Origin: Luidia sarsii
Lineage: Eukaryota > Echinodermata > Asteroidea > Paxillosida > Luidiidae
NCBI GenBank assembly: GCA_949987565.1
Contig: OX465103.1
Coordinates: 8,763,405 to 8,827,404 of the forward strand
DNA length: 64,000 nt
Direction: 5' to 3'
The position numbers and the translations under genes are program-made. Under the pieces are notes generated by a model, which searched no databases, had not been told where the DNA came from, and saw only the letters and a list, made by a program, of their open reading frames with translations. How positions within the stretch are numbered: the first letter of the stretch is position 1; each line of letters begins with the position of its first letter. Below are positions 35,934-47,400 of this stretch, piece by piece.

Positions 35934-36363
35934 AATGATAGCAATCAGACCCGTAAACAGAGCCCGGATTGTCGGTCTTCTCTCGATTCCCCCGATTCTT
36001 CTCGAAATCCATATCCGAAGAAATCTGTTGAGTACGCTATCCAAATCTGGCTGGTATAGTTCCGGTACTCACGCAGAGGACACCAGGCAGCGCCCCAACC
36101 ACACAGAGCGTCCCGAGTACCACACAGACCCTATCTCCGAAATTCGAATCAAAACTGACATACGCCGTCCGCTCATGCGCAAGTTTCATCCCCGTCATAG
36201 ATATTGTATCCAGTCTTCCCCAGGGCCTATACAGTCGAAGGTCGGTTTTGATTGTCGAGTCTACATGAGAAAACTTTTGACTAGGAGTTACAGCTGCATC
36301 ATGTAAACAAAATCAAATAGACGTTGTTTGTTTTTCTGTGTGCAGTTTCAGACAGTAACGACC

Positions 36364-37140
36364 ATGATTGTCAAGCACTCTGCCGACCTCCCTGTGGTGG
36401 TTCTACCGAATAGCGCCCTCAGCGGCGTCCAGCTGACCACCAAGGAGGATTACGGGAACTTCACCGTCTTCGAGGCTCGGATCGAGGCCGGTGCCACAGT
36501 GCCCCTGAAGTCGGCGGACGGAGAGAGGAGCGTGCACTTTTACTACTGCATCACCGGGAAGGGCCATTGTCGATCCACTGATGGACGCCAGCACCACGTG
36601 GTCCCTGACACCGTGGTGGCGCTGTCCTCCGACGTGACCTACGAGCTGGCGGTGTCAACAGAGGGCGCCATGCGGCTTCTGGTCGTCTACCACCCAGACG
36701 CCGGCTTCGCCTACAAGTCACTCGGGGTGGTTCGGCATCTGTCGGCACTGATCGGGACCGACAGAGACATCGACTTCGGCAACGGCCACAGCCGCCGATA
36801 TCTGATTCAGGGGGACGGCTTCCCGTTGAGCATCCACAACACCTGGGTACAGCCAGGAACGACCTCGAGGCTGGGCTACCAGAACCACGTGGAGGGCGTG
36901 TATTACATATCGGGGCAGGTCACCTACCGGTGGCAGGGTACCAGCGGGGAGTGGGTCGAGGAGAGGTCCAACACGGACGCGGAGAACGGCACCAGCTACC
37001 TGATGGAAAAGCACGACAACCACATCCTGACGTCACACGACCAAGACGCCTACACCATCTGCATCTTTGACCCCGTGCTCAAGGGCGATGAAAACCACCA
37101 GCTATCCGAAGACGGGTTCTCCGGATATGAAGCCTCCTAA
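36364..37140 (+). CDS. ectC-like: Double-cupin ectoine synthase (EctC)-like protein, gene 2 (258 aa)
   Basis: A tandem duplicate of gene 1, 5,027 bp downstream of it. Only eight residues differ: V96A, S101G, R150G, D152G, G156S, T248S, F255Y and G256E. The ligand-equivalent residues Glu177, Tyr212 and His220 are kept. The acceptor at 36344-36345, the 18 bases between it and the ATG (one base changed), and the upstream non-coding exon (ending 35638) are shared with gene 1. Its 5'UTR intron carries a MITE that gene 1 lacks. AATAAA at 37343-37348, about 200 bp after the stop, is a plausible polyadenylation signal. Three of the eight changes (150, 152, 156) cluster at the start of the C-terminal cupin. 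Function is inferred as for gene 1. Confidence 0.85.
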   Translation: MIVKHSADLPVVVLPNSALSGVQLTTKEDYGNFTVFEARIEAGATVPLKSADGERSVHFYYCITGKGHCRSTDGRQHHVVPDTVVALSSDVTYELAVSTEGAMRLLVVYHPDAGFAYKSLGVVRHLSALIGTDRDIDFGNGHSRRYLIQGDGFPLSIHNTWVQPGTTSRLGYQNHVEGVYYISGQVTYRWQGTSGEWVEERSNTDAENGTSYLMEKHDNHILTSHDQDAYTICIFDPVLKGDENHQLSEDGFSGYEAS

Positions 37141-38556
37141 TTATCAAACAAATCAAGAGAGGTCGACAGGATCAACGCCGTAACGTGACATAGAAGTGAC
37201 GGACAACCAAATAGATCACGACCAATCACTCATAAAGGATGGATACGTAATTATACCAAAAGCACACACAATTTCAGATCGACGAAAGGAAGCCCCTATA
37301 ACGCCAAAATCTGTAGACCCCAAAATTGTAACGCAGAAACACAATAAACCCCAACTCCTTTATAATTCAATCGGAATAGATATATATTGAGACGATACTG
37401 GGTGGTAATGGTTTTCTTGACGACGATTAACAACCAAAATTACTTCTCCCATTTTGAATACAGCCAATATTCACGCCAAAAGTGCACACGAAATAATTAT
37501 ACTTGGTGCCTGTGCATATAATTATAGCGGCTTGCTTTAAACAGCAATGGACACAGTTGACGAATTTACGCGTTCTGATAAACGGTGATGGGTTTGGATA
37601 GGCCTATTTGGGGATTCTAGTGAATTTTAAATTTGTTTTGGCCTACTCAGAGGTAATGATAATTGAGTAGGCCTACATTATTTTACTTTTTTTTTTATTA
37701 AGGCTCTTCGTACATTTTACAGAGTGATTGTGAAAATTATTTTGGTAATTTTACCATTGACCTTATATTCGCCTTTGAAATATATCATGGAATGTTTTGG
37801 GACAAACATCAAAATAATGTTATCGTTTTTAAGATAATGACTTGCTTTGTGTACGCCAAATTAAAACGAGGTAATGTCCTTAGCACATAATATAGTGTGA
37901 ACTTTGTGGTTATATTTGAACGTCATGTACTTTGACAGTGACGTTCAGTTGTGAGTAAAATCCGCGTGGTCCTGTTTTGCACCTTTAGTTTTAGTTTCAG
38001 GTTTTTAGAGAGTTCGAAGTTGCCCTGAAATTCCACTTCTTCGTTAGATGCTTCGTTTTTCTCTTTTTTTTGATTGCACTACGGTGACGATCGGACTTGA
38101 AAAAGTCTACCCGCACAATCCAACCCCTATCAGGTTTTTCATGTCCATTATTTTTATCGAGCTATGTATAATTCTTCTCTCCTCAGTTTCCCTTAATGTG
38201 CACCTGGACTACAACATAGCTTGCACTACACATGATTGATTCCGTTAGCACGTAGTCGGTGCCGGATGCCCGCTTGACGCGTGTTTGCTTCAAGTTCTGG
38301 CCGCGATCCCGACGGATCCTGGGAAGAAAATCGTTTTCTTTCGGAAGGATTTTCTTCTTCATCAAGCAGCAGCACTAGCACAAGCAATGACGATGATTTA
38401 TAAGAGAGGGGTGAAATTAATGTCCGCGGTGCTGAGCCATATCGGTTTGAGCCCTGGGCAGCGAACAGCCTGAGGCGACGAGGCCAACGGACGTGATGTC
38501 CAAGTCCCCGCGAATGGTCGGCTGTTGAACAATCACTGATGCATTGTTTATAATTA

Positions 38557-38795
38557 TGTGACCCGGCACAACGACATGAGAAATATCCCACCAAAACACT
38601 TTTTGAGTAAACAACGCCTGAAGTTAAAGTATCTTCACAATTCGATTTCAAATCAATTTTCTTTCTTTTTCGTATTTTCGGAAATTTTAAGTATTAGAGG
38701 ATATTGTATTGTGATATCATTTGAAAGCTAATGGTATACTCTTTCACAAATTCTCAAAAATGGGGTTATTCCTCATCATGCTGTGCCGGGTCACA
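38557..38795. mobile_element. MITE family 1, copy 4
   Basis: tgtgacccggcacaacgac to gctgtgccgggtcaca, flanked by TA on both sides. Confidence 0.75.
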
Positions 38796-38929
38796 TATCC
38801 ACGCACTCAGGTTTGGTTTTGCGGGGTGAATTGAATGGCAGTATTAGTATTACCGGTCCAAGTGACTCAGACTAATACCATGGCATAGTGAAACCTTTCA
38901 CAAAAGCCTTTTATATTGAAGCCTTTCAG

Positions 38930-39048
38930 TCATAGCGCGTTCTTTAGGACGCGGACCCACTCGCGTTGTGTTGAAAAGACAGGAAGCATACTCCCTGACG
39001 TTTGCTGGTGTTTCGACTACAACCACCAACCACACACGATTCTGGCAT
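38930..39048 (-). pseudogene. Degenerate THAP-type zinc finger start
   Basis: MPESCVVGGCSRNTSKRQGV resembles the C-x4-GC start of a THAP domain. The open frame then diverges, but another frame continues as FSTQREWVRVLKNAL, the expected W-containing helix. A frameshift inside the domain suggests a transposase or THAP pseudogene. Only about 40 residues are visible. Confidence 0.45.
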
Positions 39049-40629
39049 CGTGCATAGCGGTGGCAATGTGTTCAGAGGAAACAAAATACAGCCCGTATCA
39101 CTATTCACTATGGCCGCCTGTTGTAGCGTACACACACACAAGTCTGGGACTCCAAAGATGTATGTCACGGGGTCATTGCATATCATTATGGCGTCATTAA
39201 TCCTTTTCTCGATTCGGGCACGGCGCGCTGTTAAAGGTGATTTGTGATCGTCGTTTTTTTAATAAACGGGAGTCTAAACGTACGTAGGCCTAACCGTATT
39301 TCACAGCCAATAATTTGTCTTACTTATTCCGTAAGCGCAAAATGATTCACTACGCGCATGCGTGAATTGCTTCCCTGCCTGGAATGCAAAAGAAATCGTT
39401 GCGTTGTCGTCTGCTTATTGCCGCATTTTGCAAAGTATTTTCGGCAAAGGAGGTAAAGCCAAACCTTGCCAAAACCTGCGTCGGTGAAAATATTTCTAGG
39501 GGTTTTGTCTAAAATAATTTGCACTTACTGATGAAATTTAGGTCGTCGAATTCGACGGACGGTGGCCATTTTTTTTGGGGGGGGGGGGTATAGAAAATCC
39601 TGCGCAGAAATAGCGCCGAATCCTTGCATAAGCGTTCCATGAAATGAATTATGCGCTTACAGCGTCCTGTAAGTGCAGAATTCTGCGTTAAGGGGAGCCA
39701 TGAAATTGGGCCCAGTCGAAAACTGGAGGCAGAAATCTTCTCTCCAGTTCACGACTTGACAAAAATTGGGGTCAGCAAACAATATTTTTACCAACATCGT
39801 GTCGACGCATGCACGGGTTATACTTATAGGACCGAATATCAATAAGATTACGATACATACGGTGACGGCTTCTGTAATGACTCCAGGAACCAAACGGTGA
39901 AATTTACCATGACTTTACTACGCACATGTCAGGACTAAAAAATGGTTTCCGTTAGCTGCGAAGTGGTAGTGCGTGCGTGCTTGCGTGGCTGGCGGCCGGG
40001 CGTGATAACGCCCTCTCGTGGTGGCGGGCTAGCGAACATCCAAACGATAACAAGGTCTAGCTCCTAGACTACCGTGGTGCACGTGACCGTGCAACTTTCT
40101 CTCTCCAACTGCCGTTGATTGTTCTCACACGTGAGTGCCACCTTCATTCTGAAATATTGACCAAAAATGTGCTGACACTGTAGCTGTCATATATCCGAAT
40201 CAGAATGAGTTTCTTAATCCACGACCATAGTTAACATTGTCCAAATCAGAGCTTCCAACACCTTGAAAATCTGCACTTTCAAGAGGTTTTAGCTCGCAGC
40301 GCTGCCTGCAAGTTCACGTTGGAAGTATGTATGGGTCATTGGACTCGACGACTGTTGCATGGACCCTCACACGACGACTGTTTCCAGTACACTTATTTTG
40401 GTCCAATTATTGTTTCCCTGTAGGATCAACCTAACATGAGAGAGATAGGGTTTGCATAGTACCTCTTTGTTCACTTGATTCTTTTATAACATGTACTTCA
40501 CTCTCTTTGCCCTCTTTTTTTATAATTAAAACAAATCTGAATCATTCAATCATAAATTAATTGTTATTGTTCTTCTTATGAGTCATTTAATTGTTGAATT
40601 GCCAGAGGAATCAACCCTGATTATTATAT

Positions 40630-40743
40630 AGTGATATACAAAAATGTTGCAAACTGCTTACTGACTAAAATTACCAAAATGCAAATCTTAAAATTTAGTG
40701 GGCCTGACGTTTCGATCCTAGCAGGACCTTTCTCAAAGGCATT
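40630..40743 (-). repeat. Penelope-type hammerhead-like repeat
   Basis: Same sequence as at 15.9, 54.1 and 62.2 kb: gatatacaaaaatgttgcaa through gcctgacgtttcgatcctag. Confidence 0.55.
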
Positions 40744-42717
40744 TGAGAAAATTATTATAGTTAGGCGGATTCACCCCTCACGTAACCGTGGCAGTACCAA
40801 CTACTGCAATACTACCATGTGGTTGTGAAATAATCATACTTTGTACATCTGTTGAATATTATCATTGTCCTGTTTTGAGATTATAATTGGCAAATCGGAC
40901 AAGCATCAAGGTCAAGCCCACTTGAACAAAAGTTGTATTTGTTTATAACGAAACCAAGCAAGGACCGCAAGCGTAATGGTCTCAAAGTCCAGTCGAGCAC
41001 GCAAAGAGCTTGCTCCATCGTTTCACCTTGTACAATGCATCAGTGGTGCAGTTTGTATAGTTGTACTGGAGAAACAGGCTGTAGACGTGTGTACATAGCT
41101 CGTGCACGGAGCGTGGAGGTAGGCCGCACGCATTAATTTGTGTTACTGTCACAAACGTAGGATGAGATAAGAATAGCGATTTCAGGCAATTCGTGGTCGA
41201 GGTAGTAGCAAGTCGATGGTGGTTTGCAGTGACACAATGCGAAGATAGACCTATCTCTTCTGTGGGTTGTTTGGGTTTTGGATAGAACCGATTCAAACTC
41301 AACGTTTTTGAAGAGTATACTCTGTCCGTAGTCAGGGGACTTTGGAGATTATGTGGTGGTCAAAAGGGATCCTGGGTGCGGTGAGGCACTGAGGTGTGAC
41401 AGACCCAACCAAGAGTCACGCTCAGTGTCTACCTGAATGAGCTGAGGCGAAGAAATGGCTACATATTCAAAAATCAACTCGTCCTATAGGCTATAGCTAG
41501 GGAGTTGATTGGGTTGGGGAAGTTCCATCGAGGAGAGAGATAAGAGCTCCACACGGTATATGATACCGGTTGCGATGTTACTATTTCTACAGATGGAATT
41601 CTAACAATTTAATATAGGCCTCGTGCTTCGCCAACACTGAGATGATATTTGATTTTAAACCACGCGATCAGGTGATCGTGAATTTCTTCCAATTTCAAGC
41701 AATTTTCTGTTTGAACCAGGTACTTCCTTGCTCTATGGTTGAACCAGCCATAATTTTAAAACAACAAAAAAGCAAATATCTGCTGACTTCTGCGAAATGA
41801 TTTGAAAAAAGAAAAAGAAAAAAAAGAGAAGATTTCAATTTTTGGGCCAAGAGAAATAAATTCATCTGGAGTTAAAGGTAACATATCTGACTGACTTTCC
41901 CAAAGTCAATCAGGATCCTGGGCAGCAAAGTAATCATTTGTAAAAAGTTGCCTGGCACTTGGTATTTTAAGCCCCGCCCTAGCTGACCAATCTCTGTGGT
42001 TCTGGGTGTGCTGTTTTGGCAGGCCGTGTACATTTTCTAGGTGGGTATTAATTTCTAGATACGAATTTGAATTGTAACCGTCCCATTGCACTTTCTTAAA
42101 AACAATGGACTATTTTTTTTTCAAAGTCCTCCTTTGGGCATGTGACCCTCCTTACTTTATATACGGAAGGGCCGGCCGTGCTTTCAGGTGTATGTGGAGC
42201 TGTGCTTGTTGCAGTGCAGTGATCAATGGACGCGATCACAAAGCCATTCTGTTGGGGAACACGACGCGAAGGATGTACTGATATTTTTAGACAGCGGACC
42301 TGTGCCAATTATGTGAAAAAAGGAAGACAATGTCTGGGAATAAACAGTTTTGCTCCACTCTATTCAGGCTGGTGGTTTTATAACTCTGTCAGTACTGATA
42401 GTCGGCTATTGGTGGCCTTTTTCCAAAACCCGGCTTCTGCTCCGGCTTCGTCTCTGTTTCCAAAAGCTGAAAACACCGGTTGGAGCTACATGTGTGTATT
42501 TGTTGAAGTTGAAGTTTTGGATTCTTTTCCAAAACCCAGTATACCGTTCAGATATGAAGCCAAAGGCTTCCCTTTTCATGCATTGTACTTTAAAATGGAT
42601 TTACGAACTACGTGTGTACTTAACACTACAAGAGTTATGCGTCACACAGAAATCAGTTAGAGAGTGGTGCATATTTTCGTTTAATTTCCCCATGCAGCTC
42701 AGCCAAAAGCGGCCGCA

Positions 42718-43497
42718 ATGATCATCACCCATACTGCGGATCTGGACGAGGGGCCCCTGCCCAACAGCGCCCTCAACGGCATACGGTTGTCCAGCGAGGA
42801 GCAGTACGCCCCCTTCACCGTGCACGAGGCGCGCATTCCGGCAGGCGCGACCGCGCCCCTGAGATCGCCCGACGCCAAGAGCTGCGTGCACGTTTACTAC
42901 TGCATCGAGGGCCGAGGCACGAGCTCGGCGACTGGAGGAGGAGACAAGCACGATGTCCGTCCCGACACCATGGTGGCGCTCTCCTCCGACCAAGCCCACG
43001 AGATGACGGTGTCGCCAGAGGGCGCCATGAGGCTGTTCGTAGTCTACTTTCCAGACGTCGAGATGCAGTACCGTTCCCTGGCGGTCGTGCGGCGACTGGA
43101 CGAGGTGGAGGGCACCGACCGTGACGTCGACTGGGGCAAAGGTCACAGCTGGCAGCACCTCGTCCACCGGGACGGCTTCCCCGTGGGCATCCACAAGACC
43201 AGGCTGGCCCCGGGCACGTCGCTCCGCATCGCGCACGCGCACCACGTGGAGGGCGTGTACTACACGTCGGGGCGGGTCGACTACCGGTGGCGGCCGGGCA
43301 CCAGCGATTGCAGCGCGCAGTCCAAGGTGGACGCGCGCAACGGAAGCCTCTTCCTGCTGAGCGCGCACGACAAGCACACCCTGGAGAACCAGGTTGACGC
43401 GCCGGCCGACTGCGTCAACGTCTGGTACCCGGCCCTGACGGGGGAGGAGGGCAAGACGACTACCGCCGATGGCTACACTGGATTCGATGCCAATTAA
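42718..43497 (+). CDS. ectC-like: Double-cupin ectoine synthase (EctC)-like protein, gene 3, divergent (259 aa)
   Basis: The same two-cupin layout and single coding exon, with a splice acceptor at 42696-42697 that leaves a 20-nt leader before the ATG. It is colinear with genes 1 and 2 but only about half identical by eye (NSALNGIRL, EARIPAGAT, VHVYYCIEGRG, GTDRDVDWGKGHS, HHVEGVYY, YPALTGEE). The C-terminal metal positions read Glu178, Phe212 and His220, so the iron-binding Tyr of bacterial EctC is Phe. The N-terminal half lacks the ligands, as in the other two genes. The coding exon is markedly GC-rich compared with its AT-rich flanks. A TATA-like TTTATATA lies near 42157, but I could not fix an upstream exon. 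The Tyr-to-Phe change could mean loss of, or change in, activity. Confidence 0.82.
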   Translation: MIITHTADLDEGPLPNSALNGIRLSSEEQYAPFTVHEARIPAGATAPLRSPDAKSCVHVYYCIEGRGTSSATGGGDKHDVRPDTMVALSSDQAHEMTVSPEGAMRLFVVYFPDVEMQYRSLAVVRRLDEVEGTDRDVDWGKGHSWQHLVHRDGFPVGIHKTRLAPGTSLRIAHAHHVEGVYYTSGRVDYRWRPGTSDCSAQSKVDARNGSLFLLSAHDKHTLENQVDAPADCVNVWYPALTGEEGKTTTADGYTGFDAN

Positions 43498-43574
43498 ATA
43501 ACGGACCGATAAAGCTCTAAGCCCCTTTAACTATCGTCATAATGAACCACATCACTCCACTAGCCTATCATTCG

Positions 43575-43795
43575 GTAAGACTAGAAGGTTTGCACGGTGG
43601 AATCCCAAAGTGGAAAGTTTGCGGTGACACCACGTAAGTCACCTCTTTCGAGAAGGAATAATGGCTATGCAAATTGAAAACTTTACCGGCTCTTTTCAGA
43701 ACAATATTCCGACAGAGGACCTCTTTCGTGAAGGAATGTGGTTCTGGAAAGAGCCTCAAGTGGCATCACCGAAAACGTTCCACACAACCATTTAA
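43575..43795. repeat. Repeat family H (GTTTGCGGTGACACC) with histone-stem-loop-like hairpins
   Basis: Contains tttgcggtgacacc and two 16-nt hairpin relatives: ggctcttttcagaaca at 43688 and, on the minus strand, ggctctttccagaacc at 43740-43755. It lies 80 bp after the stop of EctC-like gene 3. Confidence 0.6.
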
Positions 43796-44484
43796 ATGCA
43801 CAAATACCCCGTTACACATGCATCCAGAATTCCAGATTGATTAGGCCTCTTCAAATCCAGCTGGTAGCCCTTTCAAAGACGCTATCTGTTCTATACATTA
43901 CATTATCTTGTTCCCATTCTCCAAGATCAATACCATTTTCAGGTGTATGGGATCCATACTGACATCTCCTTTTGAGAACAAAGGACTAGTTAATTTTTTG
44001 GGTGTTTTTTTTTCGAAAATAAAGATAACGGTTCCTGCCAGGATCGAAACGTAAAACCCTCTACATTTCTGAAAATAAATTACACTTGAAATACAGTGGC
44101 TGTGAAAAGACAGAATTAGTTCTTTTATATTTCTCTTTGATCAAATACATTTTTTAGACACTAATAACAGCGTGAACTCCCACGTCTATGAGAGAGCAGT
44201 AGTGAAACTTGGGCCGCAGTCCACTCCCCGTAAGGCGGACTCGTGTGTGATTTCCGATCACAGCCGCAAATGTTAAGCCGCGGTCCGATCCGATGCACAC
44301 CGAGGCCGATGCTGGCTGAATAGTCGGGTACCCCTGACGTGAGAATCCGGCGGTATTCGTTGAATCCTTGGACATGATTATACCAGGGTGGGGGTCGAGG
44401 AGGATGGCAAAAGAATTGCTCTACCAAGACAACACAACTGCGATCAGTCGGTCGGTCGGTATACAATGTAGGTCGGTCGGTCGT

Positions 44485-47400
44485 TCAGGTGCCCGCCTGC
44501 GTACCGACCTGTGGGGCGGCCTTGGCCAGGCTCTTTCGGCGGTGTCGGCGCAGCGAGCGGGCCGTGTCGCTCAGGGTGCGGCCACGGTGGTCCCGCCACG
44601 TCAGCTTCTCCCGGAGATCCCGCAGCAGTGTGTCCTCGCTCGGGTACGGCCGGAGCTAGAAGAGGCGAGGGTGGAGTGGAGTGAGGTGGGCCGGGTGGGG
44701 TGAGGTTTGTTGGGTGGGGGAGAAAGACAAATCGGAAGTGCTTCATAATTACATTCCACTCAAGTTTATCCAGACTCTAAACTGAGCGTACGCCTCCGCG
44801 CTGCGGAGTGATATTCCACACAAAGAACTTAATTTCGGTCTTATTCGCTGCCTCGCTCAACCGAACGCAATTGCACAAATTCTTGTGAAACCCGAACAAA
44901 GAGGACTGTCGAAACCCAAACTAACAATGCAGGAATATCGTGCTCTATGTGGAGAATTCAGACCATCATCAATGGTGCCACCATGTACTATGTATCGCTT
45001 TGTGAGCGCGTGGTGTTTTTAAGTGTCACAAAAGCTCACGTAGTTCATTTGTACCTGGAACCACAAACAGTTGTTGAATTGTCACCAGGATTGGTCTTAA
45101 AACAATTTCAAGTACAAAAGCTAGACCTTCGTAGATCTTTTTACTGACCAGTATAAATCAATGGTTATAGATGTGCATAGATAACCGCGCTTATCTAACT
45201 CAAGAATAATGACAACTCATACACTGTGCGAGCAGCCCTATTACATGTACATGTACTAGTAAATGCCATTCAAGAATCAAAGTAATGAATTGAGAAATAG
45301 GTTTCCAGTGCAGTATTAAGTTGAAGTGTTTAAAGTGACTCGTGACTTGGAGCCGAGATTAAGCTTAGTGATGCGTGACTTGGACTCAGACTTGACCTGG
45401 ATGACGATCGGGACTTAGCACTCGGACTCGGGAATGCGACTCGCACTCAAAACTCGGACTCGATATTCAGCGACTCGGGCACAGATACCGATTTTTATAT
45501 CCTTGTGGAGACATTGCTTTGTTCTCGTGCAGTTATACAACCGACTGAAAAACGATGCTTTAAAAATGCTCCCATTTCAACCACATTTCACTTTCCTGGG
45601 TAGAAATTTGGATCGTATGTCCCTTATGTATAACACTTCAAGATTTTTTAACCCATCGAGTTATTTCCAAGTATCAGTTTCGTGAAAAACTTGTGGAGAC
45701 CTGTATAGGAAACACCTTTACAATTTCCCTGTGGAGACCTATTGTCTGAGGTCTCCAAAAGGCACTAGATTCGCGCCCACGGGTCCGGCAGTAACACCTT
45801 ATACGGTTGGGCCGGGTGGGCAGGGAACTCACGAGATCCGTGATGGCCTTGATGTTGGCCTCGGTGGCGTGCCTGGTGTAGAACCTCTTGGCCACCATGA
45901 TGCACTCCACGCCTTGGCTGACCAGGCACAGGCTGGGCTGCCTGCCGAACACTATGTCAGACACGCCCTGTGGAAACAAGCACGACAACAAGACCGAAGC
46001 ATTCACGCTTCTACACTTCGCTTCACCACCCTGTAAATACTTTAAGGTTTGCACGGTGGAAGTACCGAGTGGAAGGTTTTCTTTCGGGACGGAGTGTGAT
46101 CAGATTTGAAGGTTTGTTTGACGATGTGAAAATACCAAGTAGGAGTTTTGCGGTGACACCATGAGCCATACTCATCTTTATAGAGATGATATACAATGTG
46201 TTAACCCAAACCTCCTATAGGCCTATACTTGAAACGGGGTATGCATGGCTCTGTTCATAGCCACACTCCGTCTCAACAGAGATGATTTTTGCACGGTGTC
46301 ACCGCAAACCTTCCACTAAACCACACACCGTAAAAAAAACGTAGGGGAACGGGTATGGGCATCAGCCAATTTCATACAGCCGCTTAAACACCAACCTTTG
46401 CGTAAGCACGAAAAGCCGGCCTCCGTAAAGGAAAAGCAACTAAAGCTCCGCTTGAATTTCATGATAAGCAGCAATCTAATGTATTGACGCGAGTCATGGG
46501 GCAGCAAGCATCGAGTGAAAAATGTGGTTGGCAATCTTGTTTTCATGCTTAGCAGATTTTCGTGCTTAAGCAGCTGTGCATTGTCGTATCTAGACCTGGT
46601 GCCTGGGAGGAAACGATTTTGGATAGTTCTGTGAAGCACAGACCGTCTATGAATAACAGATGTTGCTTCATGCTCTACACTTTTGTGTATTGACCTGCCC
46701 GGAGTACACAGTCTACATTGTTTTCCATGAGCCTTTTTTTTTTAGTTTCGAAACGCCATCTCACCCCCCCCCCCTGCTCTCGTCCTCTGCGCTTCTTAGA
46801 TGGCGGGACATCGTCCAGCTAGGAACATTCGAAAATAGGATTGAACTCACAAAGATGGCACCCCGTTCCAGCGTGTCTATCTGCACAAAGGTATCCCGTC
46901 CGATGCTGGAGATCTCGGCAACCTGAAGATGACATGTTTTGAAAAAGAGAGCGATATTAAAAGCGGGGCCATTTGAATTGAGGCCGCCGTCGTCGTGGTA
47001 GTGGTGGTATAGTAGGTGTGGAGGTGGCGGTGGCAGTTGTAGTGGTTGTCGCAATGACACATTTACAGTGACAGTGGTAGTGGGAGCGGAGGTGACAGTG
47101 GCAGCGGTGGTGGCGGTGGTGGTGGCGGTGACGTTGGCGGTGACGTTGGCAGTGGTGGTGGTGGTGATGGTGGTGGGGGTGGTGGTGGTGACGTTGGCAG
47201 TGGTGGTGGTGGTGGTGGTGGTGGTGGTGGTGGTGGTGGTGGTGGTGGGGGTGGTGGTGGGTGTGGGGGTGGTGGGGGTGGTGGTGGTGGTGGTGGTGGT
47301 GGTGGTGGTGGTGGTGGCGGTGGCGGTGGCGGTGGTGGTGGTGGTGGTGGTGGTGGTGGTGGTGGTGGTGGTGGTGGTGGTGGTGGTGGTGGTGGTGGTG

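Larger units (their letters stand above)
35190..37960 (+). repeat. Tandem segmental duplication, right unit (contains EctC-like gene 2)
   Basis: Paralogous to the left unit. The CDS is nearly identical and the non-coding parts are more diverged, with different MITE insertions in the two units. Confidence 0.75.
38000..42150. other. Intergenic stretch between EctC-like genes 2 and 3
   Basis: Holds MITE family 1 copy 4, the THAP remnant and one Penelope-type repeat. No host gene was recognised. Confidence 0.5.

Noticed and set aside
42601..43377. A 258-codon open frame antisense to EctC-like gene 3, and similar antisense frames over genes 1 and 2
   Set aside because: They are mirror frames of GC-rich coding exons with no domain of their own; the sense frame carries the conserved EctC motifs.
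31337..43497. EctC-like genes as bacterial contamination
   Set aside because: They have splice acceptors and a shared leader exon, sit among animal repeats, and are flanked by CNBD2-like exons in one contiguous sequence.
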